Positions 53,382 to 63,291 are shown, counted from the first letter of the stretch. The stretch: DNA of 64,000 nucleotides from Bacillus sp. FJAT-45350 (GCF_002335805.1 NZ_NISU01000001.1:124001-188000); one strand, 5' to 3'. Notes: generated by a model not told the origin, from the sequence alone. Numbers and translations: made by a program.

Positions 53382-54440
53382 TCAGCTTTCTTTTTGCTTG
53401 TTTTTCTTTTCATCTTCTTCATTTGATACATACGTTGATGATTTTTCTTGTAGATTAAAGAATTCATGTAGTGCTTGCTTATTCTTTTCCATATCAAGTT
53501 CTAAAACAGAACCAGCGTGAGAATATCGACTATCACGATAACCGTTTTCTACTGGTATCGTTAATGTTTCAACTTCGCTAACTGGATTTAAAATGAAATC
53601 TCTACCAATATTTAAAACTTTCCCAGTTGTTATATTAGTATCTACATAAGGTTCAATGGAGCCAATTAATCTCGGTAAACGAGTAATGCCACTTATTGAT
53701 AAAAGTTCATCTTTTAGGATGTTTAATACTTCTTGTTGTCGTCTAACGCGACCAAAATCATTTTCGTTATCGCTACGGAATCGTACATATTTTAATGCAT
53801 CTTTTCCAACAAGAGTTTGTTCACCTGGATGGAAATTAATTTCCATATCGGCGTAACTGTCGCGATAATACATTCGATTCTGTATGTCAACTTCAATTCC
53901 ATTTGGTGCTAGTACATCAACAACTTGTACAAATCCATCGAAATTAACCATTGCATAATAATGTAAATCAATATCGAAATTTTCTTTAATTGTCTTTCTG
54001 AGTAGTTCAGGACCGCCAAAGAAAAATGATGAATTAATTTTATTGTCGCGGTAACCTGGAATTGTAACATAGCTATCGCGCATGATTGAGGCGAGCTTTG
54101 CTGTACCTTCTTTTCCATTATACTGAGCGATCATGATTGTATCAGTTCTAGCTCTTTCTCCTTCATCAGCATCAATTCCAACTAATAAAATGTTAATGTA
54201 TTCATCTTTTTCTTCATCAGAGTTAAACTCGATAGGAATTACCTCGATGTCTTCATTTGTTTCCTCTGCAGTGCTCTCTCCTGATATTTTAGTGGATGAC
54301 TCCGTTCTTCCAATATCATACTGGATTGCTCCATAAGCAGCAGATACAACTAAGAATAATGAAAACACTGATAGTACTATAAATAACTTTTTCTTTTTAT
54401 ATCGTTTCTGTCGTTTCTTTCGCTCCAATCGAGATTTCAT
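53382..54440 (-). CDS. LytR-CpsA-Psr (LCP) family protein
   Basis: This 352-residue protein has a basic cytoplasmic start (KSRLERKKRQKRYKKKK), one membrane helix and an extracellular LCP domain. Conserved features include LLVGIDADEGERARTDTIMI, the arginine-rich SIMRDSYVTIPG and VRFRSDNENDFGRVRRQQEVL. LCP enzymes transfer teichoic acids or other polymers from lipid carriers to peptidoglycan. The ATG at 54440 has GGGAGG upstream; an in-frame ATG eight codons earlier precedes that site and is not used. Confidence 0.9.
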   Translation of the reverse strand: MKSRLERKKRQKRYKKKKLFIVLSVFSLFLVVSAAYGAIQYDIGRTESSTKISGESTAEETNEDIEVIPIEFNSDEEKDEYINILLVGIDADEGERARTDTIMIAQYNGKEGTAKLASIMRDSYVTIPGYRDNKINSSFFFGGPELLRKTIKENFDIDLHYYAMVNFDGFVQVVDVLAPNGIEVDIQNRMYYRDSYADMEINFHPGEQTLVGKDALKYVRFRSDNENDFGRVRRQQEVLNILKDELLSISGITRLPRLIGSIEPYVDTNITTGKVLNIGRDFILNPVSEVETLTIPVENGYRDSRYSHAGSVLELDMEKNKQALHEFFNLQEKSSTYVSNEEDEKKNKQKES

Positions 54441-54633
54441 ATAGATTTTAACCTCCCAACACATACATCTCCGATTATAGCAGAAAATAAGTCACAATAT
54501 GATGTGGAATTTAATTTTTTTCTAAAAACCGACAAAATATTCGAATTGAAAAGAAATTGATGCTATTATTATTCGGTGTAACAATAGAGACTATGAGTAA
54601 TTTTAAAAATTGTTTTACAGTAGGAGGATTACT

Positions 54634-55944
54634 ATGGGAGTATTAGAATTGTATAAGCAAAAGATAAAAGCAACTGCTTTAGAAGCAATTCAAATCATTG
54701 ACTCGAAGGATGATATAATTGTTCCATTAGCAGTTGGTGAGCCCGGTGCTTTGTTAGATGCTTTACCTTCTCATAATGGATTAAATGGAAATAGATTATT
54801 TCAAATGTTATCACTGCGTCCAGTCATAAATATTGAAAGTGAACGTTTAAAAATTGTATCAATGTTTTTAAATAAAGATGAACGACGAGCATTTTATAAT
54901 GATGAGATCGATTTATTACCTAATCATTTCTCTGACTTACCAGACATGATTAGAGAAATTACTGAAAACAGAGTAATAATGATAATGGTAGCTCCTATGG
55001 ACGAAGCAGGATTCTTCTCATTTGGAACTAATAGTGATTATGTTAGTACGCTATTACATGATGCAAAAGCGATTATCCTTCAAGTGAATGAACATATGCC
55101 TAAAACGTTTGGAGATAATAAAGTTCATATTAATGATGTAACAGCAATAGTGGAAGAGAGTTCGCCTCTAAACGAAACACCAGAAATTCCTTTACGTGAG
55201 GATGATATTACTATTGGTAAGATGGTTGCTGATTTAATTGAAGATGGAGATACGTTACAAATAGGTTTTGGTGCAATTCCAAATGCAATTATGAACTTTT
55301 TAACAGAGCATAAGGATTTAACTATATTTACAGAGATGATTCCTGATAAAGTTGTTGATTTATTTGAAAGCGGTGCAATAACTAACAGTAAAAACCCTTT
55401 AATGCCTGGTAAAATGACAGCTACGTTCGCATACGGTACTCGACGTTTATATGATTTTCTAGATAGGAATGATCAGGTACGAATGCTTTCAGTAGATAAA
55501 ACTAATGATGTAAGAAATATTTCTCAAATAGAAAAGCTAGTCACAATTAATGCAACAATAGAAGTTGATTTTCTAGGTCAATGTAATTCAGAATCGATTG
55601 GTGGCAGATACTATTCATCTTCAGGTGGACAAGGGGACTTTGGAATAGGTGCGAGAATGTCGAAAAAAGGTAAAGGGGTTATTTGCTTACATTCGACAGC
55701 TAAAGATGGCACCATTTCAAAAATTGTTCCAACACTTGCTACGGGTTCGGTTGTAACAACATCTAAAAATGATGTGGATTATGTTGTAACGGAATATGGT
55801 GTAGCTAAATTACGAGGACGAACAATTCGGGAAAGAACAGAAGCCTTAATTAATGTAGCACATCCAAAATTTAGAGATGAACTTAGAGAAGAAGCAAAGA
55901 AACTAGGGTATACTTCCTCAATAAAGGTCACAAATAATATATAA
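54634..55944 (+). CDS. Acetyl-CoA hydrolase/transferase-family CoA-transferase
   Basis: This 436-residue protein has the two-domain CoA-transferase fold of the acetyl-CoA hydrolase / 4-hydroxybutyrate CoA-transferase family. LQIGFGAIPNAIMNFL, the TEMIPDKVVDLFESG segment and NATIEVDFLGQCNSESIGG lead to GGQGDFGIGA and VTEYGVAKLRGRT. It moves CoA between small acids. The acyl substrate is not evident. The start at 54634 has TAGGAGGATT upstream. It is monocistronic with a terminator. Confidence 0.85.
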   Translation: MGVLELYKQKIKATALEAIQIIDSKDDIIVPLAVGEPGALLDALPSHNGLNGNRLFQMLSLRPVINIESERLKIVSMFLNKDERRAFYNDEIDLLPNHFSDLPDMIREITENRVIMIMVAPMDEAGFFSFGTNSDYVSTLLHDAKAIILQVNEHMPKTFGDNKVHINDVTAIVEESSPLNETPEIPLREDDITIGKMVADLIEDGDTLQIGFGAIPNAIMNFLTEHKDLTIFTEMIPDKVVDLFESGAITNSKNPLMPGKMTATFAYGTRRLYDFLDRNDQVRMLSVDKTNDVRNISQIEKLVTINATIEVDFLGQCNSESIGGRYYSSSGGQGDFGIGARMSKKGKGVICLHSTAKDGTISKIVPTLATGSVVTTSKNDVDYVVTEYGVAKLRGRTIRERTEALINVAHPKFRDELREEAKKLGYTSSIKVTNNI

Positions 55945-55948
55945 AATC

Positions 55949-55988
55949 AAAGTATCGTTTTCCTTTATCAGGGAGCGATGCTTTTTTT
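55949..55988 (+). terminator. Rho-independent terminator
   Basis: AAAGTATCGTTTTCC pairs imperfectly with GGGAGCGATGCTTT, then TTTT. The 236 bp that follow, up to the next gene, are A/T-rich without a visible gene. Confidence 0.7.
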
Positions 55989-56224
55989 GAGTAATAAGTT
56001 AATTGGTTAATCTGAAAGTACTAAAAGTAAAAACACAAATTTTTTTCTTGAAAAATCATGTAACTTTTCTGACGTATACAAAAGTATTATTTTTTTGAAT
56101 AAAGTGAAAAAATCTACAAATATTGTAAAAAAATATTGACTATTTACACTGTATTTATATACAATACCTTTAACAGCTTAGAGCGTACAAAATAGTTATT
56201 AAATAAAGGGGTTAATTAAATAGG

Positions 56225-56584
56225 ATGAATCGTTCACGTTCGTTTACTACCGAAACGTCAAATGTTGCAAATTCTAGGTCGGCTTATCGTTTTCAAGACC
56301 GTACATTTTCTACTAATGTTGAGATGGTTGAAGTACTTCTACATGAAGCGAATGAGAGAATCATTAAGATTGATATTGGAGAATATGAGAACAATAGATT
56401 AAATCGTAATTATGCAGTGTGGAGACTTAATAATTTACAGAAAAATGTTAGTGAATCATTCTTTATCGGTTATAAGTCTACATATAATTCTCTATGGAGC
56501 CAATTGTATCGGTTAGAGCATTTAAGTGGAGATGGACATCCTTATATTGATTATATTAGGAAAAAATTAGGTAACAAAAGCTGA
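56225..56584 (+). CDS. Hypothetical protein (119 aa)
   Basis: This polar, Arg/Asn-rich protein begins MNRSRSFTTETSNVANSRS. Its C-terminal two-thirds are helical, with aromatic residues (FIGYKSTYNSLWSQLYRLEH). There is no signal or membrane segment. An AAAGGGG site lies about 13 nt before the ATG, longer than usual. It has its own terminator. I do not recognise a family. Confidence 0.6.
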   Translation: MNRSRSFTTETSNVANSRSAYRFQDRTFSTNVEMVEVLLHEANERIIKIDIGEYENNRLNRNYAVWRLNNLQKNVSESFFIGYKSTYNSLWSQLYRLEHLSGDGHPYIDYIRKKLGNKS

Positions 56585-56605
56585 GCCAAAATAGGCTCAG
56601 CTTTT
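56576..56605. terminator. Bidirectional terminator
   Basis: AAAAGCTGAGCC (56576-56587) pairs with GGCTCAGCTTTT (56594-56605) between convergent genes; it overlaps the stop of the upstream gene. Confidence 0.88.
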
Positions 56606-56625
56606 ATTATAGTACTCTTTTCTTA

Positions 56626-59193
56626 CTATCTTTTCCTAATCCATTCTAATGCATCTTCTCTGCTTGTAATATTCTTATTTAAATAAGCAATTTCCACATC
56701 AACGAGAATTTTAGAAAATATGGGACCAGGTTTGATTCCTATTTCCTTTAAATCATCACCTGTAATTAATACTGGCATTCTTGCTCTACAGTAAATGTAT
56801 TCTTCTACCATAGTGGCGGTCGTTTCTTCACAACTAGACCCGAAAAAGATAAGAGCTAGAGAGGATATTTTCTTAAGTTGTTGATGGAGTAGAGTTTCTT
56901 TTGAGAAATCTTGTTCATTTAAAAAGTGAAGCTCATCAATTAATTTTCGCTCTTTATTTGTTGGTGAATATTGTGAAATATGCTCTTTCCAATTTGGTTG
57001 CTTATAAAATGGAATCAGCAAGTAGCAAAACCAAACAGGTGCATTTTTACCTAACTCAGTTGGTACATTTTTTTGCAACTTATGAACTCGTTCATGGAAA
57101 ATAAGAGCATGTTTCTCTATATCAGTTTTATTTCTTGCATTAGGATTGAGTTGTTTCCAGAAACCTAGTTGGTTAAGCCTTTCTAATGCCTCAACTGGAT
57201 GGTCTTCGTTGAATAATTTTTGTAATTCATTTGAAAGCCGTACTTTCGATAATGAAGGACTTTTATCAATCGATGTTTTAGCTAATTCTTCGCTTTGACT
57301 GTCCATCTTAAATCCAAATCGCTTTTCAAAACGTACTGCCCTTAGGATACGAGTTGGATCTTCTACAAAACTTAAGTTATGAAGGGTACGAATTAGTTTT
57401 TTTTCGATGTCTTCTCGAGCATGAAAGAAATCAACTAAATCTCCAAATTCTGACTGGTTTAATTTAATTGCCATTGCATTAATTGTGAAATCTCTACGGT
57501 ATAAATCTTCTCTTAGGTTTGAAAGCTCGACTGTTGGTAATGCAGCTGGATGATCGTAATATTCCGTTCTTGAGGAGGTAACGTCTATCTTCATTCCTGA
57601 TTCGGCTTTCCAAGTTGCAGTGCCAAAGGTTTCATGTATTTTAACTTCACCACCATAGGAAGAAACTAACGCTTCTGCAAATTCTATTCCATCACCTTCA
57701 ATAACCACATCGATGTCTTCATTGGATCTTCCAAGAATAATATCTCGAACGATACCACCAATCATATAGACTGGAACATTTAAGTTGTCTGCGCATTCAC
57801 CAATTTGTTTTAATAGCTGAAAGCTTTCAATAGGTAGCTGATTCTTCATTTTCACACGAACATTATTTTTCAAAGCTTCAATCGCAGACAGTTGCAATTC
57901 TTCTTTTAATTTTTCATTATGTAGCATTTCAATGACATTTGAACGAGAGAGGATACCGACAACTTGTCCGTTATGTAACACTGGTAGACGTCCAATATCA
58001 TGTTTTATCATAATGTTTTGAACTTCTTCTAGAGATGTGGTTGGTGTGATTGAAATTGGATTCGTACTCATATATGCCTTAACAGGGGCATGACCTAGAC
58101 CGTGATGTGTTGCTTTATCTAAATCTCTTCTGGATATAATTCCAATAAGTTTACCTTCCTCACAGACTGGAAAGCCTGTATGTCCATATCGATACATCAT
58201 TTTTGCTGCGTCATCGATTGTTTGTGTAGGTGCTATTGTCTTAACTGGGCTAGCCATAATTGCCTTAGCGGTAATAGCAGGTTTTAGAATGGCATCTAAG
58301 CTATTAACTACTGTTGACATTATTTCATCTAAGTTTCCTTTTTTAATCGTGGCAGATGCAGCTTTTTCATGCCCACCACCACCTAGCTCTGCCATCAATG
58401 GTAAGAGGTTCACTCGATTTGAATCTGCTCTTCCTACGACATAAACTCGTTTGGACATTTCAACAACTACGATTACCGCATCAGCCCCAGTTGTTTCTAG
58501 CAGTTTTCGTGTGAGTGTAGATAATCCACCTTGGAATTTCTTTTGTCGGTGAGTACTGATCATGATGTTTAACCCTTGAGTTTGGTATTCATTTGATTGT
58601 ACTAGTAATTGGTTGAAAATTTCTTGTTGTTGGTCAAATAGCATTTGATCGGAGAAACGATTAATTAACTCTAAATTCATACCTTTTTCAAGTAGGTAGC
58701 TACCAATGAGCAAGTCTCTTGGAGTTGTATTTGAATATGAGAAGGAACCTGTGTCTGTGTATACCCCTAGTCCAAAGATAGTTGCCTCAAATGGAGTAAT
58801 ATCTATTTCTCTTTTTTTAATCTCTTCAACTAATAATGTAACTGTGGCACCAACAAATTCAATTGTACTTTCATCTGCTACTACATCATCTTTACTTGGT
58901 GGATGATGATCATAAACGGTTATTGTCACATTGTCTTTTAATTTCTCTGCAAATTCTCCAACTCTTTGTAATGATGCAACATCAACTATTATGAGATGTG
59001 TAACTTTGTCCCAGTCAATTAAGTGTGATTGATATAGTTCAATACTATCTCGGTAGATGGCTAAAAATTGTTTGACTGCTGCATTTTGTTTATCTGTAAT
59101 TACAAGTGTTGCATCTGGATAGAGCTTCTTAGCAGCAATCATTGATGCAAAGCCATCAAAGTCTATATTTACGTGTGATAAGATTATCTGCAC
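56626..59193 (-). CDS. DHH-CBS-tRNA nucleotidyltransferase fusion protein
   Basis: This 855-residue protein has three parts. The N-terminus is a DHH/DHHA1 phosphoesterase with HVNIDFDGFASMIAA, YDHHPPSKDD and GGGGHEKAASATI. Two CBS domains follow at about residues 310-430 (GHTGFPVCEEGKLIGIISRR). The C-terminus is a class II nucleotidyltransferase head with YMIGGIVRDIILGRSNEDID, RRDFTINAMA and EDPTRILRAVRF. The layout matches A-adding tRNA nucleotidyltransferases of some bacteria, which share CCA synthesis with a separate CC-adding enzyme. GTG is the start, after GGGGAGG. That ribosome site is complementary to the candidate small RNA at 28139. Confidence 0.88.
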   Translation of the reverse strand: MQIILSHVNIDFDGFASMIAAKKLYPDATLVITDKQNAAVKQFLAIYRDSIELYQSHLIDWDKVTHLIIVDVASLQRVGEFAEKLKDNVTITVYDHHPPSKDDVVADESTIEFVGATVTLLVEEIKKREIDITPFEATIFGLGVYTDTGSFSYSNTTPRDLLIGSYLLEKGMNLELINRFSDQMLFDQQQEIFNQLLVQSNEYQTQGLNIMISTHRQKKFQGGLSTLTRKLLETTGADAVIVVVEMSKRVYVVGRADSNRVNLLPLMAELGGGGHEKAASATIKKGNLDEIMSTVVNSLDAILKPAITAKAIMASPVKTIAPTQTIDDAAKMMYRYGHTGFPVCEEGKLIGIISRRDLDKATHHGLGHAPVKAYMSTNPISITPTTSLEEVQNIMIKHDIGRLPVLHNGQVVGILSRSNVIEMLHNEKLKEELQLSAIEALKNNVRVKMKNQLPIESFQLLKQIGECADNLNVPVYMIGGIVRDIILGRSNEDIDVVIEGDGIEFAEALVSSYGGEVKIHETFGTATWKAESGMKIDVTSSRTEYYDHPAALPTVELSNLREDLYRRDFTINAMAIKLNQSEFGDLVDFFHAREDIEKKLIRTLHNLSFVEDPTRILRAVRFEKRFGFKMDSQSEELAKTSIDKSPSLSKVRLSNELQKLFNEDHPVEALERLNQLGFWKQLNPNARNKTDIEKHALIFHERVHKLQKNVPTELGKNAPVWFCYLLIPFYKQPNWKEHISQYSPTNKERKLIDELHFLNEQDFSKETLLHQQLKKISSLALIFFGSSCEETTATMVEEYIYCRARMPVLITGDDLKEIGIKPGPIFSKILVDVEIAYLNKNITSREDALEWIRKR

Positions 59194-59317
59194 AAAAAAT
59201 GCCTCCCCTTTGAAAAGGTTATGATCGAGTGTGTATAATTCTCGCTCATCACCTTTTCAGTTTCATAGTCCAATTATACAATTAAATGATTTTGGAAAAA
59301 ACGTCCTAATCATATCT

Positions 59318-59971
59318 TTAAGATTCCTCTTCAATAAAAAGTCCCTTGTAGTTAAAAATAGGCTGTTCGTACCGAGAGTACTGCTCTTTTGGTACTCTAA
59401 TACTAGTAAAGGATTTATATTCTCTTAAAATCATTTTCTTAAACTGGCTAAATACCGAATCAAACACTTCATCATTTTCTTCAATATAAGTGATGAATTT
59501 CTCAGGCTGGAATTTGAGCAATCCACTTTCTTCTTCATACACTCCTAACGGTTCAAGTTGTTCAGAAAATGAATGAAAGACATTACGGATTGAATCGATA
59601 TGATTTGTACCTGCTGCTTTATCAAAAGATGCAAGCGCTTGTAACGCTTGATTGTACTTATCAATTAGATGACTTGTATGCTTGACTACTTTTTGTTTGT
59701 TTTCATCTAAATTAACAATTGCTTCATAAAGCTCTTTTTCATGATGATAAAACTTTTTAAATTCAACCTTCAGTTCCTTGAGCTTCTCATAGTACCTATC
59801 ATAGGAGTCAAGGTAGTTTTCAGAAGGGTAGTTAACTGGGTTCTTCGTTTTTCCAACAGGGTCCAAAGGCTCTACACGTTTAATCTCTTGAGTTTGATTC
59901 ATACTACTAACATAATTTCCTCGAATTCGATTAGCTTTTAGTGAAGAAGAAAGTCTTGAAATTCGACTCAT
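59318..59971 (-). CDS. Hypothetical coiled-coil protein (217 aa)
   Basis: It begins MSRISRLSSSLKANRIRGNY and has a disordered Pro/Asn-rich segment, then a long charged coiled coil (KLKELKVEFKKFYHHEKELY) through about residue 150. The pattern resembles export or flagellar-hook-type secreted proteins only loosely; I do not name it. ATG at 59971 has AAAGGAGGGG upstream, so the longer frame from 60055 is rejected. Downstream, GAAAAGGT/ACCTTTTC (59212-59219 with 59251-59258) can form a hairpin. Confidence 0.65.
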   Translation of the reverse strand: MSRISRLSSSLKANRIRGNYVSSMNQTQEIKRVEPLDPVGKTKNPVNYPSENYLDSYDRYYEKLKELKVEFKKFYHHEKELYEAIVNLDENKQKVVKHTSHLIDKYNQALQALASFDKAAGTNHIDSIRNVFHSFSEQLEPLGVYEEESGLLKFQPEKFITYIEENDEVFDSVFSQFKKMILREYKSFTSIRVPKEQYSRYEQPIFNYKGLFIEEES

Positions 59972-60059
59972 TTTTACCCCTCCTTTGCAGTGTTTCCAAT
60001 TATTAAATGGTCCTTTTATATGATATCGGTATAAATTAGAAAAATTTTCAATCAAACAT

Positions 60060-60101
60060 TCAAATGAACATTTGACTAATAACTTGAATAAAATGTAATA
60101 T
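60060..60101 (+). promoter_or_regulatory. cadCA promoter with CadC operator
   Basis: The palindrome TCAAATGAACATTTGA (60060-60075, perfect 7-2-7) overlaps -35 TTGACT (60072-60077). An extended -10, TGTAATAT, follows (hexamer 60096-60101). Known CadC operators in staphylococci contain a similar TCAAATA-ATATTTGA core. CadC would block the -35 until Cd, Pb or Zn binds. Confidence 0.82.
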
Positions 60102-60122
60102 AAAATTGTAGGGAGGGATTAG

Positions 60123-60488
60123 ATGGTTGCGAAAGATGAATGTGAAGTATTTTGTGTTGACGAAAAAAGTGTATCCAGTTTAAAAGAAATAATAGCTTCG
60201 GAAAATATAAAAAGTATGGTGCAAATGTTCAAAGCCCTAGCAGACGATACCCGTATGAAAATAGCGTATGCACTTACTGAAGAATCTGAGCTATGTGTTT
60301 GTGATGTAGCGACGATAATTGGTTCATCAACTGCAACAGCATCACACCACCTTAGACTTTTACGAAATCTTGGATTAGCTAAATATAGAAAAGAAGGAAA
60401 GCTAGTCTATTACTCTTTAGATGATGAACATATTAAGCAACTCATTGTAATGGCGTATGAGCATAGTAAAGAGGAAAAAGGAGGCTGA
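60123..60488 (+). CDS. cadC: CadC-type ArsR/SmtB metal-responsive repressor
   Basis: This 121-residue winged-helix repressor has the CadC metal site: Cys7 and Cys11 near the N-terminus (DECEVFCVD) and ELCVCDVA in helix alpha-3. The recognition helix is STATASHHLRLLRNLG. Metal binding releases it from the operator. The stop overlaps an in-frame ATG of cadA as TGATG, and the operon order cadC-cadA is standard. The ribosome site is GGGAGG. Confidence 0.93.
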   Translation: MVAKDECEVFCVDEKSVSSLKEIIASENIKSMVQMFKALADDTRMKIAYALTEESELCVCDVATIIGSSTATASHHLRLLRNLGLAKYRKEGKLVYYSLDDEHIKQLIVMAYEHSKEEKGG

Positions 60489-60493
60489 TGGAT

Positions 60494-62617
60494 ATGGAGA
60501 AAAAGAAAATCTATCGAGTCCAAGGGTTCACCTGAGCAAGCTGTGCTGCTCAGTTTGAGCAGAACGTTAAAAATTTAAAAAGTGTTCAAGATGCGGAAGT
60601 TCATTTCTCTGCATCGAAACTAACAGTCTATGGAAACGTGACGGTTAAAGAATTAGAAAAAGCAGGTGCTTTTGAAGGACTTAGGCTTGCTGATGTAAAT
60701 GAAGAAATGACGAAGGTACCATTATGGGAGAATGGGCGAAGTATACGAACAATTATTTCAGGTTTACTGTTAGTAATTGGGCTTACGCTTTTACTAGTTG
60801 GCGTAGAAAGTAATCTGTCAATTTTTCTATTTGCTAGTTCCATTGTTATCGGTGGATTTACGCTGTTCATACAGGGAATAAAAAAACTGTTTCAACTACG
60901 TTTTGATATGAAAACATTAATGACGATTGCTATTATAGGTGCTGTGGCAATTGGAGAATGGGCAGAAGGTGCAGCTGTTGTTTTCTTTTTTGCAATAAGT
61001 GAATGGCTAGAAACCTATTCAATGGATAAAGCAAGGCAATCAATACGTTCATTAATGGGCGTAGCTCCTAAAGAGGCAACGGTTAGGAGAGAAGGGGAAG
61101 AGATTCTAGTACCTGTAGATGAGATTGTTATCGGTGATGTACTCATAGTAAAGCCTGGGGAAAAAATTGCGATGGATGGTCATGTAATAAAAGGATTTTC
61201 ATCCGTAAACCAGGCTGCAATAACCGGAGAATCGATTCCTGTTCAAAAAGTTACAGACGATGAAGTGTTTGCAGGCACGTTAAATGAAGAGGGTTTACTA
61301 GAAATTAGAGTAACAAAGAAGAGTGAAGATACAACAATTGCAAAAATAATTCATATGGTCGAGGAAGCACAATCTGAACGTGCTCCTGCGCAAGCGTTTA
61401 TTGACCGTTTTGCAAAATATTATACTCCAGCAGTAATGGTATTTGCACTTTTGATTGTTACAGTTCCACCACTATTTTTTGGTGGGCCTTGGGATGAGTG
61501 GATATACAGAGGGCTTGCTTTACTTGTTGTAGCATGTCCATGTGCATTAGTTATTTCAACACCTGTTGCAATAGTTACTGCCATAGGTAATGCAGCGAGG
61601 AATGGTGTCTTAATTAAGGGCGGAGTCTATCTTGAAGAAGCTGGTGCACTTACTGCTATTGCCTTTGATAAAACAGGTACTTTAACAAAAGGTGTTCCAG
61701 TAGTAACTGATATTATGTCTATAGAAAAGAACAATCTAATCTCAGATGAAAAGAATGAGGCCGAATGGTTACAAATTGCCGCAGCAATTGAGTGTGGTTC
61801 ACAGCATCCACTTGCAAAAGCAGTCACTCGTAAAGCAAAGCAAGCAAAAAGCAAGAATACTAGATATGAAATAGATGAATTTCAATCATTGACTGGAAAG
61901 GGAGTAAGGGCATCAATAGAAGGAGTCACATATTATGTCGGTAGCCCAAAATTATTTGAGCAAGTACTTCCAAACGATATTAGCTCAATATATGATGGGA
62001 TTTATAAATTACAGGGAGAAGGCAAGACCGTCATAATTGTTGGAACAGACAGGAAACTCTTAGGAGTATTAGCTATTCGAGATGAGATTCGTCCGGAAAG
62101 TCAACAAGTAATAAAAGGTCTTAACGATTTAGGTATTAAAAGTACCGTTATGTTAACAGGAGATAATACCTTAACAGCCAATGCAATAGGAAAAGAGCTC
62201 GGCATAAGCGAAGTGAAGGCTGAATTGCTACCAAAAGACAAACTAGAAGCAATTAAAGGGTTAAAGAAAGATGGTAAGGTAGCAATGATTGGTGATGGTG
62301 TGAACGATGCACCAGCATTAGCAGCATCAACTGTCGGGGTTGCTATGGGTGGAGCAGGTACAGATACTGCATTGGAAACAGCTGATATTGCTTTAATGGC
62401 AGATGACATTAGTAAACTACCATTTACGATTAGACTTAGTAGAAAAGCATTAGAAGTTATTAGACAAAATATTGCCTTCTCACTGGCGATAAAACTAATA
62501 GCTCTAGGCTTTATTATTTTAGGATGGTTACCATTATGGCTCGCGATTATAGCTGATGTTGGAGCGACATTGTTAGTAACATTAAATGCAATGAGACTTA
62601 CAAAGGTAAAACAATAA
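60494..62617 (+). CDS. cadA: Cd/Zn/Pb P1B-type ATPase with in-frame TGA (selenocysteine) in the HMA motif
   Basis: Read through TGA 60533-60535, this is a 707-residue CadA. An N-terminal heavy-metal domain reads RVQGFT-U14-AS-C17-AAQFEQNV, where other CadA proteins have GFTCANC. Eight membrane segments carry the metal-site C348-P-C350. The phosphorylation site is DKTGTLTKG (Asp392), and the ATP site has [11 protein letters not shown]. The enzyme exports divalent soft metals. Upstream codons run in frame from an ATG 9 nt after GGAGG, and HMA homology continues past the TGA, so recoding is likelier than decay. ATG at 60488 is an alternative start. Confidence 0.85.
60533..60562 (+). promoter_or_regulatory. 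Candidate bacterial SECIS element, cadA
   Basis: After TGA 60533-60535, CTGCTCA (60546-60552) pairs perfectly with TGAGCAG (60556-60562) around the loop GTT. The first loop base is G and the loop begins 17 nt after the TGA, inside the range known for bacterial SECIS elements. A competing TGAGCA/TGCTCA pairing includes the TGA itself. Confidence 0.7.
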
Positions 62618-62640
62618 TAATATGATAAGTAAAGAATGAT

Positions 62641-62682
62641 AGGGATGTCGTCAAAGGTAGATATACCTTTGACGACATCCCT
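62641..62682 (+). terminator. Perfect 19-bp hairpin after cadA
   Basis: AGGGATGTCGTCAAAGGTA (62641-62659) pairs with its exact complement (62664-62682) around GATA. The T tract is poor (TAGTTTCT), so it may end the cad operon inefficiently or stabilise the message. Confidence 0.7.
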
Positions 62683-62751
62683 TAGTTTCTATATTTTAGT
62701 ACAGCCTATCGTTTAAGTACAATCCATATTTTTATTTGAAGGAGATAACTG

Positions 62752-63291
62752 ATGTTTACATATGATATAGATGAGGTATTGAAATTAAAGTTACTAGAAA
62801 TAAATGATAAGGAACCTTTATTTAATTTAATTATGAATTCCAAACTTCATTTGAAAGAATGGTTACCTTGGGTTGAACATACGAAACGTATTGAAGATAC
62901 TGAGGCATTTATCAAATTAACAATGAAGCAATTTGCTGAGAATAACGGCTTTCAAGCTGGTATTTGGTATGAAGGGGAGATTGCTGGTGTAATTGGTTTT
63001 CATCGGATTGATTGGAGCAATAAATCAACAAGTATCGGTTATTGGTTAGGTAAGGATTATGAAGGGTTAGGTATTATGACGAAATCGTGTAAAGCACTAG
63101 TTAATCATGCATTAGTTGAGTGGAAGTTAAATCGTGTGGAAATACGCGCAGCCGAGCAAAATATAAAAAGTATAGCGATACCAGAAAGACTTGGTTTTAT
63201 AAAAGAGGGTGTCATTCGACAGTCAGAATGGTTAGATGGCAAGTTCGTTGATCATATTGTTTATGGGGTGTTGGCAGAAGATTGGAGATAA
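62752..63291 (+). CDS. RimL/YdaF-type GNAT acetyltransferase
   Basis: This 179-residue protein has the RimJ/RimL-type GNAT pattern: LKEWLPWVEHTKRIEDTEAF, GFHRIDWSNKSTSIGYWLG, the acetyl-CoA loop DYEGLGIMTKSCKAL, NRVEIRAAEQNIKSIAIPERLGF, and SEWLDGKFVDHIVYGVL near the end. It fits ribosomal-protein serine acetyltransferase-type proteins of bacilli such as YdaF. The acceptor is not known. The ribosome site is AAGGAGATAA. Confidence 0.87.
   Translation: MFTYDIDEVLKLKLLEINDKEPLFNLIMNSKLHLKEWLPWVEHTKRIEDTEAFIKLTMKQFAENNGFQAGIWYEGEIAGVIGFHRIDWSNKSTSIGYWLGKDYEGLGIMTKSCKALVNHALVEWKLNRVEIRAAEQNIKSIAIPERLGFIKEGVIRQSEWLDGKFVDHIVYGVLAEDWR

Noticed and set aside
60638-62617. cadA starting at 60638 as a short ATPase lacking its metal-binding domain
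   Set aside because: There is no ribosome site there, while HMA homology with a correct start and ribosome site extends upstream through the TGA.
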